Below the pieces are notes generated by a model. It saw nothing but the letters and a program-made list of their open reading frames with translations, was not told the DNA's origin and ran no database searches. A program made the translations under genes and the position numbers. Shown piece by piece: positions 34,984-43,355 of a stretch of 64,000 nt of DNA. The stretch is from Virgibacillus_N oceani_A (GTDB lineage Bacteria; Bacillota; Bacilli; Bacillales; Amphibacillaceae), in the NCBI GenBank assembly GCA_041521345.1, contig JBGOHB010000009.1. One strand, given 5' to 3'. Numbering within the stretch: position 1 is the stretch's first letter; each line of letters opens with the position of its first letter.

Positions 34984-35955
34984 GTGATTGATTTTAATAA
35001 TGTAACAAAGATTTATGGAGGAGATGTCAAAGCTGTTGATGACATCACAATGTCGGTGAATGAAGGAGAATTTGTTATCCTTCTCGGTCCCTCCGGCTGT
35101 GGTAAAACGACATTGCTACGTATGGTTAACCAGCTTGAATCAATAACGAACGGTGAAATTAATGTTAACGGTCAAAATGTAAAAGAGATGGATAAAATTA
35201 AGATGCGGCGGAACATTGGCTATGTTATTCAAAGTAATGGCCTTTTTCCCAATATGAACATTGAAAAGAATACGATGATTGTGCCGGATCTGCTTGGCTG
35301 GGACCGCAAGAAAAAAAGGGATCGATTTAACTATTTGATGGATTTAATCGGGTTGAATCCGGATGAGTTTCGGAAAAGGTATCCGCATGAACTATCAGGC
35401 GGTCAACAGCAGCGTATTGGTGTTGCGAGAGCCATGGCTTCGGATCCACCGGTTATGCTGATGGACGAGCCGTTCGGGGCACTGGATCCGATTATTAGAG
35501 AAAAAGTGCAGGATGAATTCCTAACGATTCAAAAAGAAGTAAAGAAAACAATCCTTTTTGTCAGTCATGATATTGATGAGGCTGTTAAAATGGGCGATAA
35601 AATTTCCCTGCTCAGGCAAGGACATATTATGCAATATGACTCTCCGACTGAAATGCTGCACCGTCCAAAAAATGATTTTGTTTCAGAATTCATTGGCAAA
35701 GACCGTGTGTTAAGAAGTATGTCATTGTATACGGTAAATGACCTTGTAAATGCGCTAGGCCTTAAAAGCAAAGAAGATAATTTAGAGAACACAAAGGTGA
35801 TTACAATTGACACATCCCTTCGTGTTGCATTGTCAATGCTACTGAACAAGGAAGCAGACCAATTATCGATAACAGATGATCAGGGTGAAGCCCACGGCAG
35901 CCTGACATTTGAACTCATTGAGAAATTTATTAATCAGGAAGTAAAAGGAGCCTAG
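34984..35955 (+). CDS. osmoprotectant-type ABC transporter ATPase (OpuCA-like)
   Basis: ABC ATPase of 323 residues. Walker A is G-P-S-G-C-G-K-T-T, Q-loop V-I-Q-S-N-G-L-F, signature L-S-G-G-Q-Q-Q-R, Walker B V-M-L-M-D-E-P-F and the H-loop S-H-D. A C-terminal extension of about 80 residues resembles a single CBS-like module. It is shorter than the paired CBS tail of true OpuCA proteins (about 380 residues), so ionic-strength sensing may be lost. GTG 34984 follows CAGGTGAT. Confidence 0.9.
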   Translation: MIDFNNVTKIYGGDVKAVDDITMSVNEGEFVILLGPSGCGKTTLLRMVNQLESITNGEINVNGQNVKEMDKIKMRRNIGYVIQSNGLFPNMNIEKNTMIVPDLLGWDRKKKRDRFNYLMDLIGLNPDEFRKRYPHELSGGQQQRIGVARAMASDPPVMLMDEPFGALDPIIREKVQDEFLTIQKEVKKTILFVSHDIDEAVKMGDKISLLRQGHIMQYDSPTEMLHRPKNDFVSEFIGKDRVLRSMSLYTVNDLVNALGLKSKEDNLENTKVITIDTSLRVALSMLLNKEADQLSITDDQGEAHGSLTFELIEKFINQEVKGA

Positions 35956-35963
35956 CAGGGGAT

Positions 35964-36710
35964 ATGAACTCAAAAAAAATCATTGCTTATATTGTTCGAA
36001 TAACGCTGTGGGCACTGGTAATTGCTTTTTTCTGGTGGGCAATCAGCCAGAATATGTTCGATAAAATCTTTAATGAACCGGATACATTTAAAGGGCTGCT
36101 GACGACACATATTCAGCTCACTGCCATTTCAGCGGGGCTGGCGATATTGACTTCCGTGCCGCTCGGTATTTTTATTACCAGACCGCGTTTTCGTAAATCA
36201 GAATGGCTGATCGTCAATATTGCGAATCTGGGACAAACCATTCCTAGTTTAGCTATATTGGCGCTTGCGATGAGTTTTTTAGGAATAGGAATGACGACAG
36301 CAATTGTGGCGCTATATGTTTATTCCTTGCTGCCGGTTCTGCAAAATACGATTGCGGGATTGGATTCTGTGCAGCCGGAAATGAAGGATGCTGCAAAGGG
36401 GATGGGCATGACACCATTGCAAATATTGTTTCGTATTGAACTGCCAAACGCATCATCCTCCATCCTTGCCGGCATAAGAACGGCTGTAGTGCTAAATATT
36501 GGAACTGCAGCGCTTGCTTATTTAATTGGAGGCGGGGGCCTAGGTGTGTGGATTTTTACAGGTATTCAGCTATATGATAATCAAACATTAATTTCAGGTG
36601 CGATACCGGTTACCCTGATGGCTGTGTTAGTCGATTTTATATTCCGGGGACTTCAGCATGTGCTGGTGCCTAAAGGAAACAGACTGGCAACAAAAGCAGT
36701 TACAGATTAA
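35964..36710 (+). CDS. osmoprotectant-type ABC transporter permease (OpuCD-like)
   Basis: Second permease of the importer, 248 residues. An N-terminal helix precedes the usual core. The EAA loop P-E-M-K-D-A-A-K-G-M-G-M-T is followed by R-I-E-L-P-N-A-S-S-S-I-L-A-G-I-R-T. It is paralogous to the permease at 34304, with which it should form the heterodimeric channel. AGGGGA precedes ATG 35964, nine bases after the ATPase stop codon. Confidence 0.88.
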   Translation: MNSKKIIAYIVRITLWALVIAFFWWAISQNMFDKIFNEPDTFKGLLTTHIQLTAISAGLAILTSVPLGIFITRPRFRKSEWLIVNIANLGQTIPSLAILALAMSFLGIGMTTAIVALYVYSLLPVLQNTIAGLDSVQPEMKDAAKGMGMTPLQILFRIELPNASSSILAGIRTAVVLNIGTAALAYLIGGGGLGVWIFTGIQLYDNQTLISGAIPVTLMAVLVDFIFRGLQHVLVPKGNRLATKAVTD

Positions 36711-36734
36711 AAATTATAAGGAGAGATTTACAGG

Positions 36735-37646
36735 ATGAAGAATAGATTTTTAATTTTAATTACAGTACTTTTAATTTCTGCATTTTTAACAGCATGCGGT
36801 GGTTCTGATGATGAAGAAAATAAAGATATTACCTTTGGTGCAAAAAACTTTACGGAGCAATTTTTACTTGCACAAATGGGTACCATTATTCTTGAGGAAA
36901 ATGGATTTAATGTGGAAGAACGAAGCAACTTAGGAAGTACGGCTTTACGCCAAGCACTGGAAAATGAACAGGTGGATATCACATTTGATTATACCGGAAC
37001 AGGGCTAGTCACTTATATGGGCGAGGATCCGATAGCTGATAAAGATGAAGCTTTTGAGACGGTAAACAAATTGGACCAGGAAAGAAATGATATTTACTGG
37101 ACCAACCTCATGGAGGTAAATAACACATACACAGTTGCGATGAAAGAGGAAGTAGCGGATGAACTCGGTATTGTAAGTTTGACTGATCTGGCAGATTACG
37201 TGAATGAAAATCCTAGTGATTTACATTTTGGTACTGATGCGGAATTCGGAAATCGGCCAGATGGGCTTCCAGGAGTGGAAGAGACATATGGTTTTGCGTT
37301 TGGCAGTGACAATATTTCAGAAATGACCTATGGCTTACAGTATGATGCTTTGGATACTGATGAAGTGGATGTAGCAGTGGGATTTGAAACAGACAGCCGT
37401 ATTCGGGAATTAAATCTTGTCAATCTCGAAGATCCGGAAGAATTCTTCCCTTCTTATAATGCGGCACTTGCCATGACGGAAGCTACGTATGAAAATCATC
37501 CTGAAATCCGGGAGCTGTTGCAGCCGTTGACGGATGAACTGGATAGTGAGATCATGCGTGAGCTAAATTACCAAGTAGACATTGAAGAAAGCTCTGTAAA
37601 TGATGTGGCAAGAGAGTACTTGGAAGAGAATGGGTTTTTGGAATAG
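36735..37646 (+). CDS. osmoprotectant-type substrate-binding lipoprotein (OpuCC-like)
   Basis: Substrate-binding protein of 303 residues. The lipoprotein signal ends F-L-T-A-C (Cys21), followed by an acidic linker and an OpuAC-type domain starting I-T-F-G-A-K-N-F-T-E-Q-F, with Y-T-G-T-G-L-V in the first lobe. In this family ligands are held in an aromatic cage; Tyr and Phe residues are present, but the cage cannot be confirmed by eye. It is the last gene of the operon, followed by a terminator. Confidence 0.9.
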   Translation: MKNRFLILITVLLISAFLTACGGSDDEENKDITFGAKNFTEQFLLAQMGTIILEENGFNVEERSNLGSTALRQALENEQVDITFDYTGTGLVTYMGEDPIADKDEAFETVNKLDQERNDIYWTNLMEVNNTYTVAMKEEVADELGIVSLTDLADYVNENPSDLHFGTDAEFGNRPDGLPGVEETYGFAFGSDNISEMTYGLQYDALDTDEVDVAVGFETDSRIRELNLVNLEDPEEFFPSYNAALAMTEATYENHPEIRELLQPLTDELDSEIMRELNYQVDIEESSVNDVAREYLEENGFLE

Positions 37647-37679
37647 AATACTACTGAAAAAAGTCAACGTATAATATGT

Positions 37680-37716
37680 AATAGGGCAAGCAATCTTTGT
37701 TTGCCCTATTTATTTG
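37680..37716 (+). terminator. terminator of the SDR/FGGY/importer operon
   Basis: AATAGGGCAA (37680-37689) pairs perfectly with TTGCCCTATT (37701-37710). A short T-rich tail follows. It starts 34 bases after the binding-protein stop. Confidence 0.7.
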
Positions 37717-37805
37717 AAAAAAATTAATAGAATTTTTTCAAATTCAATTCTGAATATTGTATTTATGGTACAATGGAAATGGATTAGTAGATGAGGAGGT
37801 AATAT

Positions 37806-38357
37806 ATGGAACATATTATCAGAGAATATAAGGAACAAGATAGAGATCGACTGAAAAGGAAGGCAACTATGAATAAAACTTTGAATGAATTTGAAAAAAC
37901 TATTGGAGAGATTTCAAAATTAAAAAATGTGGAAAATGACAGATTGCTGGATCCAATTCAAGAAGGGAAATGGTCAATCAGGGAAATTGTTGGGCATTTG
38001 TATTACTGGGATAAACATAACCTCGAATCGATGGTTGCCAAAATGACAGACGGAGCAAACTTGCCGCCGTTTCCTGATCATGACCAACAAAATGAAGAAG
38101 CAATTGCCTATTTAAATGGTGAATCGGTAAATGCTATTATAAATTCTTTTATTGCAATGCGAAAAGAACTGATAGAAAGTATCTCAAAAGTGGAGGATAA
38201 TACCCGGTTTACTATCGGAAAAGGAAAGCGGAAGTTCTCAGCTGAAAGCTTCATCAAAATTTTTGTAAAGCATGACGTATACCATTTACAGCAAATCAAC
38301 AAAAAAATTGGATGTTTAGCAGAAGATAACTCAATGGGGAAGAACTATGGAAAATAG
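37806..38357 (+). CDS. DinB/YfiT-family protein
   Basis: DinB-like four-helix protein, usually a metal-dependent thiol transferase or of unknown role. W-S-I-R-E-I-V-G-H-L-Y-Y-W-D-K-H carries the first metal His, and the C-terminal V-K-H-D-V-Y-H-L-Q-Q-I helix carries the other two. Two starts are plausible: ATG 37806 (GAGGAGGT, 183 residues) and ATG 37869 (AAAGGAAGG, 162 residues, the usual family length). The extra 21 residues (M-E-H-I-I-R-E-Y-K-E-Q-D) look like the beginning of a GNAT protein, so they could be a fused relic. The stop overlaps the next gene's ATG. Confidence 0.8.
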   Translation: MEHIIREYKEQDRDRLKRKATMNKTLNEFEKTIGEISKLKNVENDRLLDPIQEGKWSIREIVGHLYYWDKHNLESMVAKMTDGANLPPFPDHDQQNEEAIAYLNGESVNAIINSFIAMRKELIESISKVEDNTRFTIGKGKRKFSAESFIKIFVKHDVYHLQQINKKIGCLAEDNSMGKNYGK

Positions 38358-39309
38358 AAAAATAGTAGTCAATTTAGAACTGGAAGAGGCTTACCTGACA
38401 AAAATTAAAGAAGCTGCACTTGGTTTTGAAATCGTTGCAGGAGAAGACTTGGATGAATTACAGCCACATTTGAAAGAAGCGGAAGTTATAGTACGCTGGA
38501 AAAAGTCGATAGAACCAATTATATTGGAGCATAATAAAAAGCTTCGGTGGGTGCAAAACTGGAGTGCCGGGGTAAATAACCTGCCATTAGAGGAGCTTGA
38601 AAATAGAGGTGTGGTAGCAACAAGTGCAAACGGTGTACATGCTTATCCAATTTCAGAAACTGTTTTCGCTCATATGCTGGGGCTGACAAGGAAACTACAT
38701 ACATATATTCGTCAGCAGCAGGAGAAGAAATGGGATGATGCTGAATTAAACCTGGAAATGCACGAAAAAACCATCGGCATTATTGGGGTCGGTGCCATTG
38801 GTCATGAAACGGCAAAAATTGCAAAGGCTTTTGGCATGAAGGTACTTGGCATGCGGTATTCCGGGGAAATGACAGACAATGTGGACCGGATGTATACGCC
38901 CGATCAGCTTGATGAGCTGCTGGTGCAATGTGATTATGTGGTGATCACATTGCCGCTCACGAAAGAAACTATCGGCCTGTTTTCAAAGGAGCAGTTCCGT
39001 CAAATGAAGGATACTGCATTTATTATTAACATAGGACGTGGCCCTATTATTGAGGAAGAAGATTTAATCCATGCACTGCAAAATAACGAGATTGCCGGTG
39101 CCGGGCTGGATGTTTTTGCCACAGAGCCATTGCCGGAGAACAGTCCGCTATGGGAAATGGAAAATGTCATTGTGACTCCGCATACGGCAGGAGCAACAGC
39201 GCATTATACGAAAAGAGTGATGGAGGATATTTTTATTCCGAATCTGAGACGATATGTTCTGGGCAAGACGCCAAATATAAATGTGGTGAACTATACACGG
39301 GGCTACTAA
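38347..39309 (+). CDS. D-2-hydroxyacid dehydrogenase (NAD-dependent)
   Basis: Dehydrogenase of 320 residues in the D-isomer-specific 2-hydroxyacid family. The Rossmann motif is G-I-I-G-V-G-A-I-G-H-E (GxGxxG), followed by the N-I-G-R-G-P-I-I-E-E-E-D-L signature with the substrate arginine, G-L-D-V-F-A-T-E-P-L-P with the catalytic Glu, and T-P-H-T-A-G with the catalytic His. The substrate is not determinable (2-oxoacid, phosphoglycerate-like or formate are the family options). It overlaps the DinB gene by 11 bases and lies 20 bases before alkA. Confidence 0.9.
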   Translation: MENRKIVVNLELEEAYLTKIKEAALGFEIVAGEDLDELQPHLKEAEVIVRWKKSIEPIILEHNKKLRWVQNWSAGVNNLPLEELENRGVVATSANGVHAYPISETVFAHMLGLTRKLHTYIRQQQEKKWDDAELNLEMHEKTIGIIGVGAIGHETAKIAKAFGMKVLGMRYSGEMTDNVDRMYTPDQLDELLVQCDYVVITLPLTKETIGLFSKEQFRQMKDTAFIINIGRGPIIEEEDLIHALQNNEIAGAGLDVFATEPLPENSPLWEMENVIVTPHTAGATAHYTKRVMEDIFIPNLRRYVLGKTPNINVVNYTRGY

Positions 39310-39329
39310 TTTCTTCAAAGGGTGATGTA

Positions 39330-40232
39330 ATGAATTGGGGTGATTATGAAAGTTATATAACGGTGACTGCCAGGAAGCCATTCCGATTTGAGGCATGTTT
39401 GAAATGGCTGGAAAGAAGAAACCAGGAGATAATGTATGAAGTGGTTGGGGAGTGTGTTTTTATTCTGATTCCAACTGAGGAAGGAGCTGTGCTGAGCAGT
39501 TTAGAGGCAGCGTCGGATGGTGTAAAGGTGACCTTTCCTGGAGCAAAACTAACTACGGCAAGTAAAGCACAAATAGCATGGTTTGTTAATGAATGGTTTG
39601 ATATGGACAAAGATATTCTTCCTTTTTATCAGCTTGTGGAACAAGATCCTATTTTAAAGCCATTAATCCCGGAATTTAAGGGTATGCGGGTTGTGGGGAT
39701 CCCGGATTTGTTCGAAGCTTTAACCTGGGCGATTATTGGGCAACAAATCAATCTTACTTTTGCGTATAAAGTAAAACGCCAGTTTATCGAGCGGTATGGA
39801 GAGCACATTACCTTTAAAGGAAGACGCTATTGGCTTTTTCCCAGTCCAGAGAGGGTTGCAAAATTGGATCCGGCAGAGCTCAGGGAACTGCAATTCAGCA
39901 TGAGAAAAGCAGAATACATCATTGATATAGCAAAATTAATCAAGGATGAAGAACTTTCTAAAGAAAAATTACAGCATTATGATCCAGTCTCACTAAAAAA
40001 AGAGTTAATGGCAATCCGGGGAGTGGGAAACTGGTCAGCGGATTATGTTCGTATGAAATGTTTCCAGCAGCCTGATGCATTTCCAGTAGCAGATGTCGGT
40101 CTGCATAATGCGCTGAAGGCACAGCTTGACTGGGATAGAAAACCGACTGTAGAAGAAATTAAGGAGATGGCAGCCAATTGGAGGGGCTGGGAGGCTTATG
40201 CTACTTTTTATTTGTGGATGTCGAGTGGGTGA
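39330..40232 (+). CDS. alkA: DNA-3-methyladenine glycosylase (AlkA-type)
   Basis: HhH-GPD base-excision glycosylase of 300 residues that removes alkylated purines. There is an N-terminal AlkA-N-like domain (around 1-110). The glycosylase domain has I-I-G-Q-Q-I-N-L-T-F-A, the helix-hairpin-helix L-M-A-I-R-G-V-G-N-W-S-A-D-Y-V and the catalytic Asp in F-P-V-A-D-V-G-L. ATG 39330 is chosen because AAAGGGTG precedes it. A longer frame reaching into the dehydrogenase gene is a shadow. Alkylation repair next to DinB-like genes is common in bacilli. Confidence 0.92.
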   Translation: MNWGDYESYITVTARKPFRFEACLKWLERRNQEIMYEVVGECVFILIPTEEGAVLSSLEAASDGVKVTFPGAKLTTASKAQIAWFVNEWFDMDKDILPFYQLVEQDPILKPLIPEFKGMRVVGIPDLFEALTWAIIGQQINLTFAYKVKRQFIERYGEHITFKGRRYWLFPSPERVAKLDPAELRELQFSMRKAEYIIDIAKLIKDEELSKEKLQHYDPVSLKKELMAIRGVGNWSADYVRMKCFQQPDAFPVADVGLHNALKAQLDWDRKPTVEEIKEMAANWRGWEAYATFYLWMSSG

Positions 40233-40366
40233 AGGCTTCTAGGGAATTTTTACGTTAGTTATGGATGAATTTAAATGAAAAGAAACAGTTTCTTCAAAGC
40301 TATTAAGTAAAGGCTTCACCCTTATATCGATTTCGGTTGTATTTAGAGAATTAGGGAGGAATTTTT

Positions 40367-40858
40367 ATTAATTTTGAAAAGGAATATCTTATAATTGTAG
40401 AAGGGCAATTGGAGCACATTAAAGGACGTGGAGAAAAGGTATTGAGCAATTGTCTGAGAAAGAATTACATTGGAAGCCAAGAACAGAATCAAATAATATT
40501 GCAATAATTATTAAGCATATCAGCGGGAATATGCATTCCCGGTGGGTTGATTTCTTAACTGCTGATGGAGAAAAGACATATAGAGATAGAGACTCGGAAT
40601 TTATTGATTATAATGAATCGAAAGAGGAACTTATGGAAGATTGGGATAGTGGATGAAAGCTACTCTGATACAATAAAGAGCCTTGAACCAGAGGATTTAC
40701 ACAAAACGGTAACCTTAAGACAGCAGCCAATAACAGTTTTCCAAGCAATACAAACTGAAATTGCCCATCTTAGTTATCATTTAGGCCAAATTTTATACAT
40801 AGGAAAACAGATAAAGGATAAGGAATGGACTATTTTAAGCATACTTAAAAATAGCTAA
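40367..40858 (+). pseudogene. DUF1572 (DinB-like) protein, multiply mutated
   Basis: A DUF1572 protein of about 163 codons is readable only by changing frame. AGGGAGGA is followed at the right distance by ATT (40367) instead of ATG, then N-F-E-K-E-Y-L. One base is missing near 40442. The middle part (L-S-E-K-E-L-H-W-K-P-R...H-I-S-G-N-M-H-S-R-W-V-D-F) runs to a TGA at 40654, where Trp is expected. A further shift follows before S-L-E-P-E-D-L-H-K-T-V-T...S-Y-H-L-G-Q-I-L-Y-I-G-K-Q. Four lesions including the start codon. Confidence 0.85.
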
Positions 40859-40897
40859 CTACCAGGATTGATGACATATAAAACAGGAGCTGAATAC

Positions 40898-41665
40898 ATG
40901 CTTAGTTACTATAGCAAACTCTCTTCAGAAGTATATGATATTGACAAACATATTGGCCTCTCATTTGGAGACGTGGAATTTTACAGTGAAAGGCTGGATT
41001 CCTGTACGGGTCCTATTCTAGAACCAGGAGTTGGTACCGGCAGGATTCTCATTCCACTTTTGGAAAAAGGATTAAAAGTTGATGGATTCGATGTTTCAGA
41101 TGAAATGTTAAAAATATGCCGTAGAAACTGTGACTCAAGAGGGTTAAATCCAAAGTTATTAAAAGACCAAATGGAGTCATTTTCCTCCAGTGAAAAATAT
41201 GAAGCTATCATCATACCAACTGGAACATTCCTGCTTTTACACAGAAGAGAAGAGTCTATCAAAGCATTAAAAAATTTTCATCATCATCTCGCTGATGGCG
41301 GGAAGTTGATTTTGGATATATCTTCTATACCTTTACAAACTGATTTATCGACGGACAAGATGTCAACAAGGATATGGCAAACTAGGGCTGGTGAAATGAT
41401 CACTTTGGAAACTAAATTAGTGGAAGTAGACTATATCAACCAATATACTATATCCCATCATCGTTATGAGAAATGGGAAGGCGGCAAACTGGTACAGACA
41501 GAGCTGGAACAATTTCCACTGCGCTGGTATGGAGTGGAAGAATTTAAGATGATGCTGGAGCAGATCGGATTTCAGGTTATTGTAATATCGGCTGATTATA
41601 ACTACGGAGAATATCCGATTAATGCAAGTCAAATTATTACGTTTGAAGCTGTTGTTAACAAGTGA
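40898..41665 (+). CDS. class I SAM-dependent methyltransferase
   Basis: Methyltransferase of 255 residues. Motif I is I-L-E-P-G-V-G-T-G-R-I-L-I-P, then D-G-F-D-V-S-D-E-M-L. The post-I region is Y-E-A-I-I-I-P-T-G-T-F and a late beta strand pair H-H-R-Y-E-K-W is typical of methyltransferase-25-like bacillar proteins. ATG 40898 has AGGAG upstream; the longer frame from 40868 has a poorer site. The substrate is unknown. Confidence 0.82.
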   Translation: MLSYYSKLSSEVYDIDKHIGLSFGDVEFYSERLDSCTGPILEPGVGTGRILIPLLEKGLKVDGFDVSDEMLKICRRNCDSRGLNPKLLKDQMESFSSSEKYEAIIIPTGTFLLLHRREESIKALKNFHHHLADGGKLILDISSIPLQTDLSTDKMSTRIWQTRAGEMITLETKLVEVDYINQYTISHHRYEKWEGGKLVQTELEQFPLRWYGVEEFKMMLEQIGFQVIVISADYNYGEYPINASQIITFEAVVNK

Positions 41666-41708
41666 AATTTTTACTTACTAGAATAAATCAAGGGAGAGTT
41701 AAGATTCC

Positions 41709-41816
41709 CAATTACAACTAGGAGACATCATAAAATTTGAACGAACTTTTACAAAAGAAGACGTTGAAATGTTTACAAAGGTATTGAAGGATGAAGGGGA
41801 GTCTAACTTCCAATGA
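41709..41816 (+). pseudogene. MaoC-like dehydratase N-terminal remnant
   Basis: Thirty-five codons read L-Q-L-G-D-I-I-K-F-E-R-T-F-T-K-E-D-V-E-M-F-T-K-V and then end. This is the start of MaoC/hot-dog R-hydratase proteins, and the catalytic part is missing. The surrounding 41666-41960 has no other feature I can support. Confidence 0.5.
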
Positions 41817-41960
41817 AGAGGGGTTGGCTAGTTGGGAGTAATTTTATAAAACGCTAACGTTGGAGGTATAAATATATCCTGAAAGTAAAGCAACAAATTT
41901 GTTTAAATTAAGATAGGTTAGTATTATACCTATATTACAAATAGAAAGGTGTGATGTCTT

Positions 41961-42047
41961 ATGGCATATAAAATTAATTACGGTGTTAAGAGATGGTTCA
42001 GTATGTACGAAAGAATTTATGCTAAGGAGATGTCACGTTGGAAATAA
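41961..42047 (+). CDS. 28-codon small ORF overlapping the next acetyltransferase
   Basis: ATG 41961 is preceded by AAAGGTGTG at normal spacing. The basic, aromatic peptide (M-A-Y-K-I-N-Y-G-V-K-R-W-F-S-M-Y) ends at TAA 42047, ten bases inside the following GNAT gene, whose own ribosome site (AAGGAG) lies within this frame. It could be a translational-coupling leader or a small protein. No family is recognised. Confidence 0.4.
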   Translation: MAYKINYGVKRWFSMYERIYAKEMSRWK

Positions 42048-42616
42048 AAGAAGAAAAATTTGCTGTTTTTTCTGAAACAGAACGGTTAATTATAAGACCT
42101 TTACAGAAAGCCGACTATGAAAATTGGTTAAATGCGTACAAAGCTCGATATTCATCGCAACATCGTCATGATCGAGGGAAATTAGATATGAGTGATTGCA
42201 CGCGTGAATGGTTTGATGATTTGGTAGATAAACATCAGGAATTAGCACGTACAGATACCGAATTTATTTTTGGTGTCTTTAGAAAAGAGGACAACCAACA
42301 TATAGGCATGATTGATTTTTCGACTTTATTTCGAGATGAATTTCAGTGGGGAAGAATAGGCTATACCATACATAATCAGTATTGGCGAAAAGGGTATGGT
42401 AAAGAAGCGGTAACCGAGGCGCTGAATATTGCTTTTACCGATTTGAAATTCCATCGCATTGAGGCCCATATCAATCTTGACAATACGGCGTCCATTAATT
42501 TAGCTGAAAAAGTTGGAATGGTGTATGAATGCATAAGAAAAGGATTTATATTCGAGTTCGGGGAATGGACAGATAATCTTATTTATTATAAGAATTCTAT
42601 GGAGCAAGGTTCATAA
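42038..42616 (+). CDS. RimJ/RimL-type GNAT acetyltransferase
   Basis: Acetyltransferase_3-type protein of 192 residues: E-T-E-R-L-I-I-R-P-L-Q at the start, motif A region G-Y-T-I-H-N-Q-Y-W-R-K-G-Y-G-K-E-A, then H-R-I-E-A-H-I-N-L-D-N-T-A-S. These enzymes acetylate N-termini of ribosomal proteins or small amines; the target here is unknown. TTG 42038 lies after AAGGAG. A terminator follows. Confidence 0.88.
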   Translation: MEIKEEKFAVFSETERLIIRPLQKADYENWLNAYKARYSSQHRHDRGKLDMSDCTREWFDDLVDKHQELARTDTEFIFGVFRKEDNQHIGMIDFSTLFRDEFQWGRIGYTIHNQYWRKGYGKEAVTEALNIAFTDLKFHRIEAHINLDNTASINLAEKVGMVYECIRKGFIFEFGEWTDNLIYYKNSMEQGS

Positions 42617-42618
42617 CT

Positions 42619-42657
42619 GTAAAAAAGTGATTGTTCAATAAACAGTCGCTTTTTTAC
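42619..42657 (+). terminator. intrinsic terminator after the RimJ-like gene
   Basis: GTAAAAAAGTGATTGTT (42619-42635) pairs with AACAGTCGCTTTTTTAC (42641-42657), with two G-T pairs. The T6 lies in the 3' arm, and A6 in the 5' arm allows two-way use. Confidence 0.8.
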
Positions 42658-42775
42658 CTGGGTACACTCCAAACATCAAAAGTGGGTGTAAGCAAGAGGA
42701 GCGAATTCCTTATGTAATGAGAGCTTCTCCCTATGTTATAATAACATCACAAGTATATTAATGGAGGAGATTTTC

Positions 42776-43339
42776 ATGAGTCTTCCCGAAGAAAAGAAAG
42801 TAAGTGTTGAAACATTTTATAAAATGAGAGAAGAAACAGAACAATTATTGGAATATGTGGATGGGAATGTTTTTATGTCACCTTCTCCTTCTACAAGACA
42901 CCAGCAAGTATCAGCCAGACTGCAGGCAAAGTTGTTTAATTTTCTCGATGGCGGAAAGTGCCAGGTGTTCAGCGCTCCATATGATATTCATTTATACAGA
43001 GACGATCTGAATGATACGAAAATATTTATACCCGATTTATCTGTTATTTGTGATGAGGAAGGACTGGAAGAAAACAAGTTTGTCGGCGTGCCTGAAATGA
43101 TTGTTGAAATACTTAGTCCATCTAACCAAAGTTATGATCTTATAACAAAAATGGAATCGTATATGAAATATGGTGTAAAGGAATATTGGGTAGTCAATCC
43201 AATGCTTAACGCAATTCAAGTATATGCTTTAAATGATGAACAAGTGTATCAGCAGGTGGAAATATTAAAGAATGAAGGAAAGATAAAATCGACGGTGATA
43301 AAAGGGTTTCATGTTGATTTGAAAGAAGTCTTTCGGTGA
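42776..43339 (+). CDS. Uma2-family (DUF820) putative restriction-like endonuclease
   Basis: Uma2/DUF820 protein of 187 residues with a PD-(D/E)xK fold. The sequence has Y-V-D-G-N-V-F-M-S-P-S-P-S at the start, then I-P-D-L-S-V-I-C-D, and E-I-L-S-P-S-N-Q-S-Y-D...K-M-E-S-Y-M-K-Y-G-V-K-E-Y-W-V-V-N-P, carrying the acidic and lysine residues. The family is abundant in cyanobacteria, scattered in Firmicutes and of unproven function. ATG 42776 has GGAGGAG upstream; TATAAT at about 42737 may be its -10 box. Confidence 0.88.
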   Translation: MSLPEEKKVSVETFYKMREETEQLLEYVDGNVFMSPSPSTRHQQVSARLQAKLFNFLDGGKCQVFSAPYDIHLYRDDLNDTKIFIPDLSVICDEEGLEENKFVGVPEMIVEILSPSNQSYDLITKMESYMKYGVKEYWVVNPMLNAIQVYALNDEQVYQQVEILKNEGKIKSTVIKGFHVDLKEVFR

Positions 43340-43355
43340 TTTAAACATAGTTTGG

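Noticed and set aside
39150..39329. 60-residue N-terminal extension of AlkA reaching into the dehydrogenase gene
   Set aside because: It is the out-of-phase reading of the dehydrogenase 3' end; ATG 39330 has its own ribosome site and begins the AlkA N-domain.
40654..40656. TGA inside the DUF1572 frame considered as selenocysteine or read-through
   Set aside because: The position expects tryptophan, other frameshifts flank it and the start codon is lost, so it is a pseudogene lesion.
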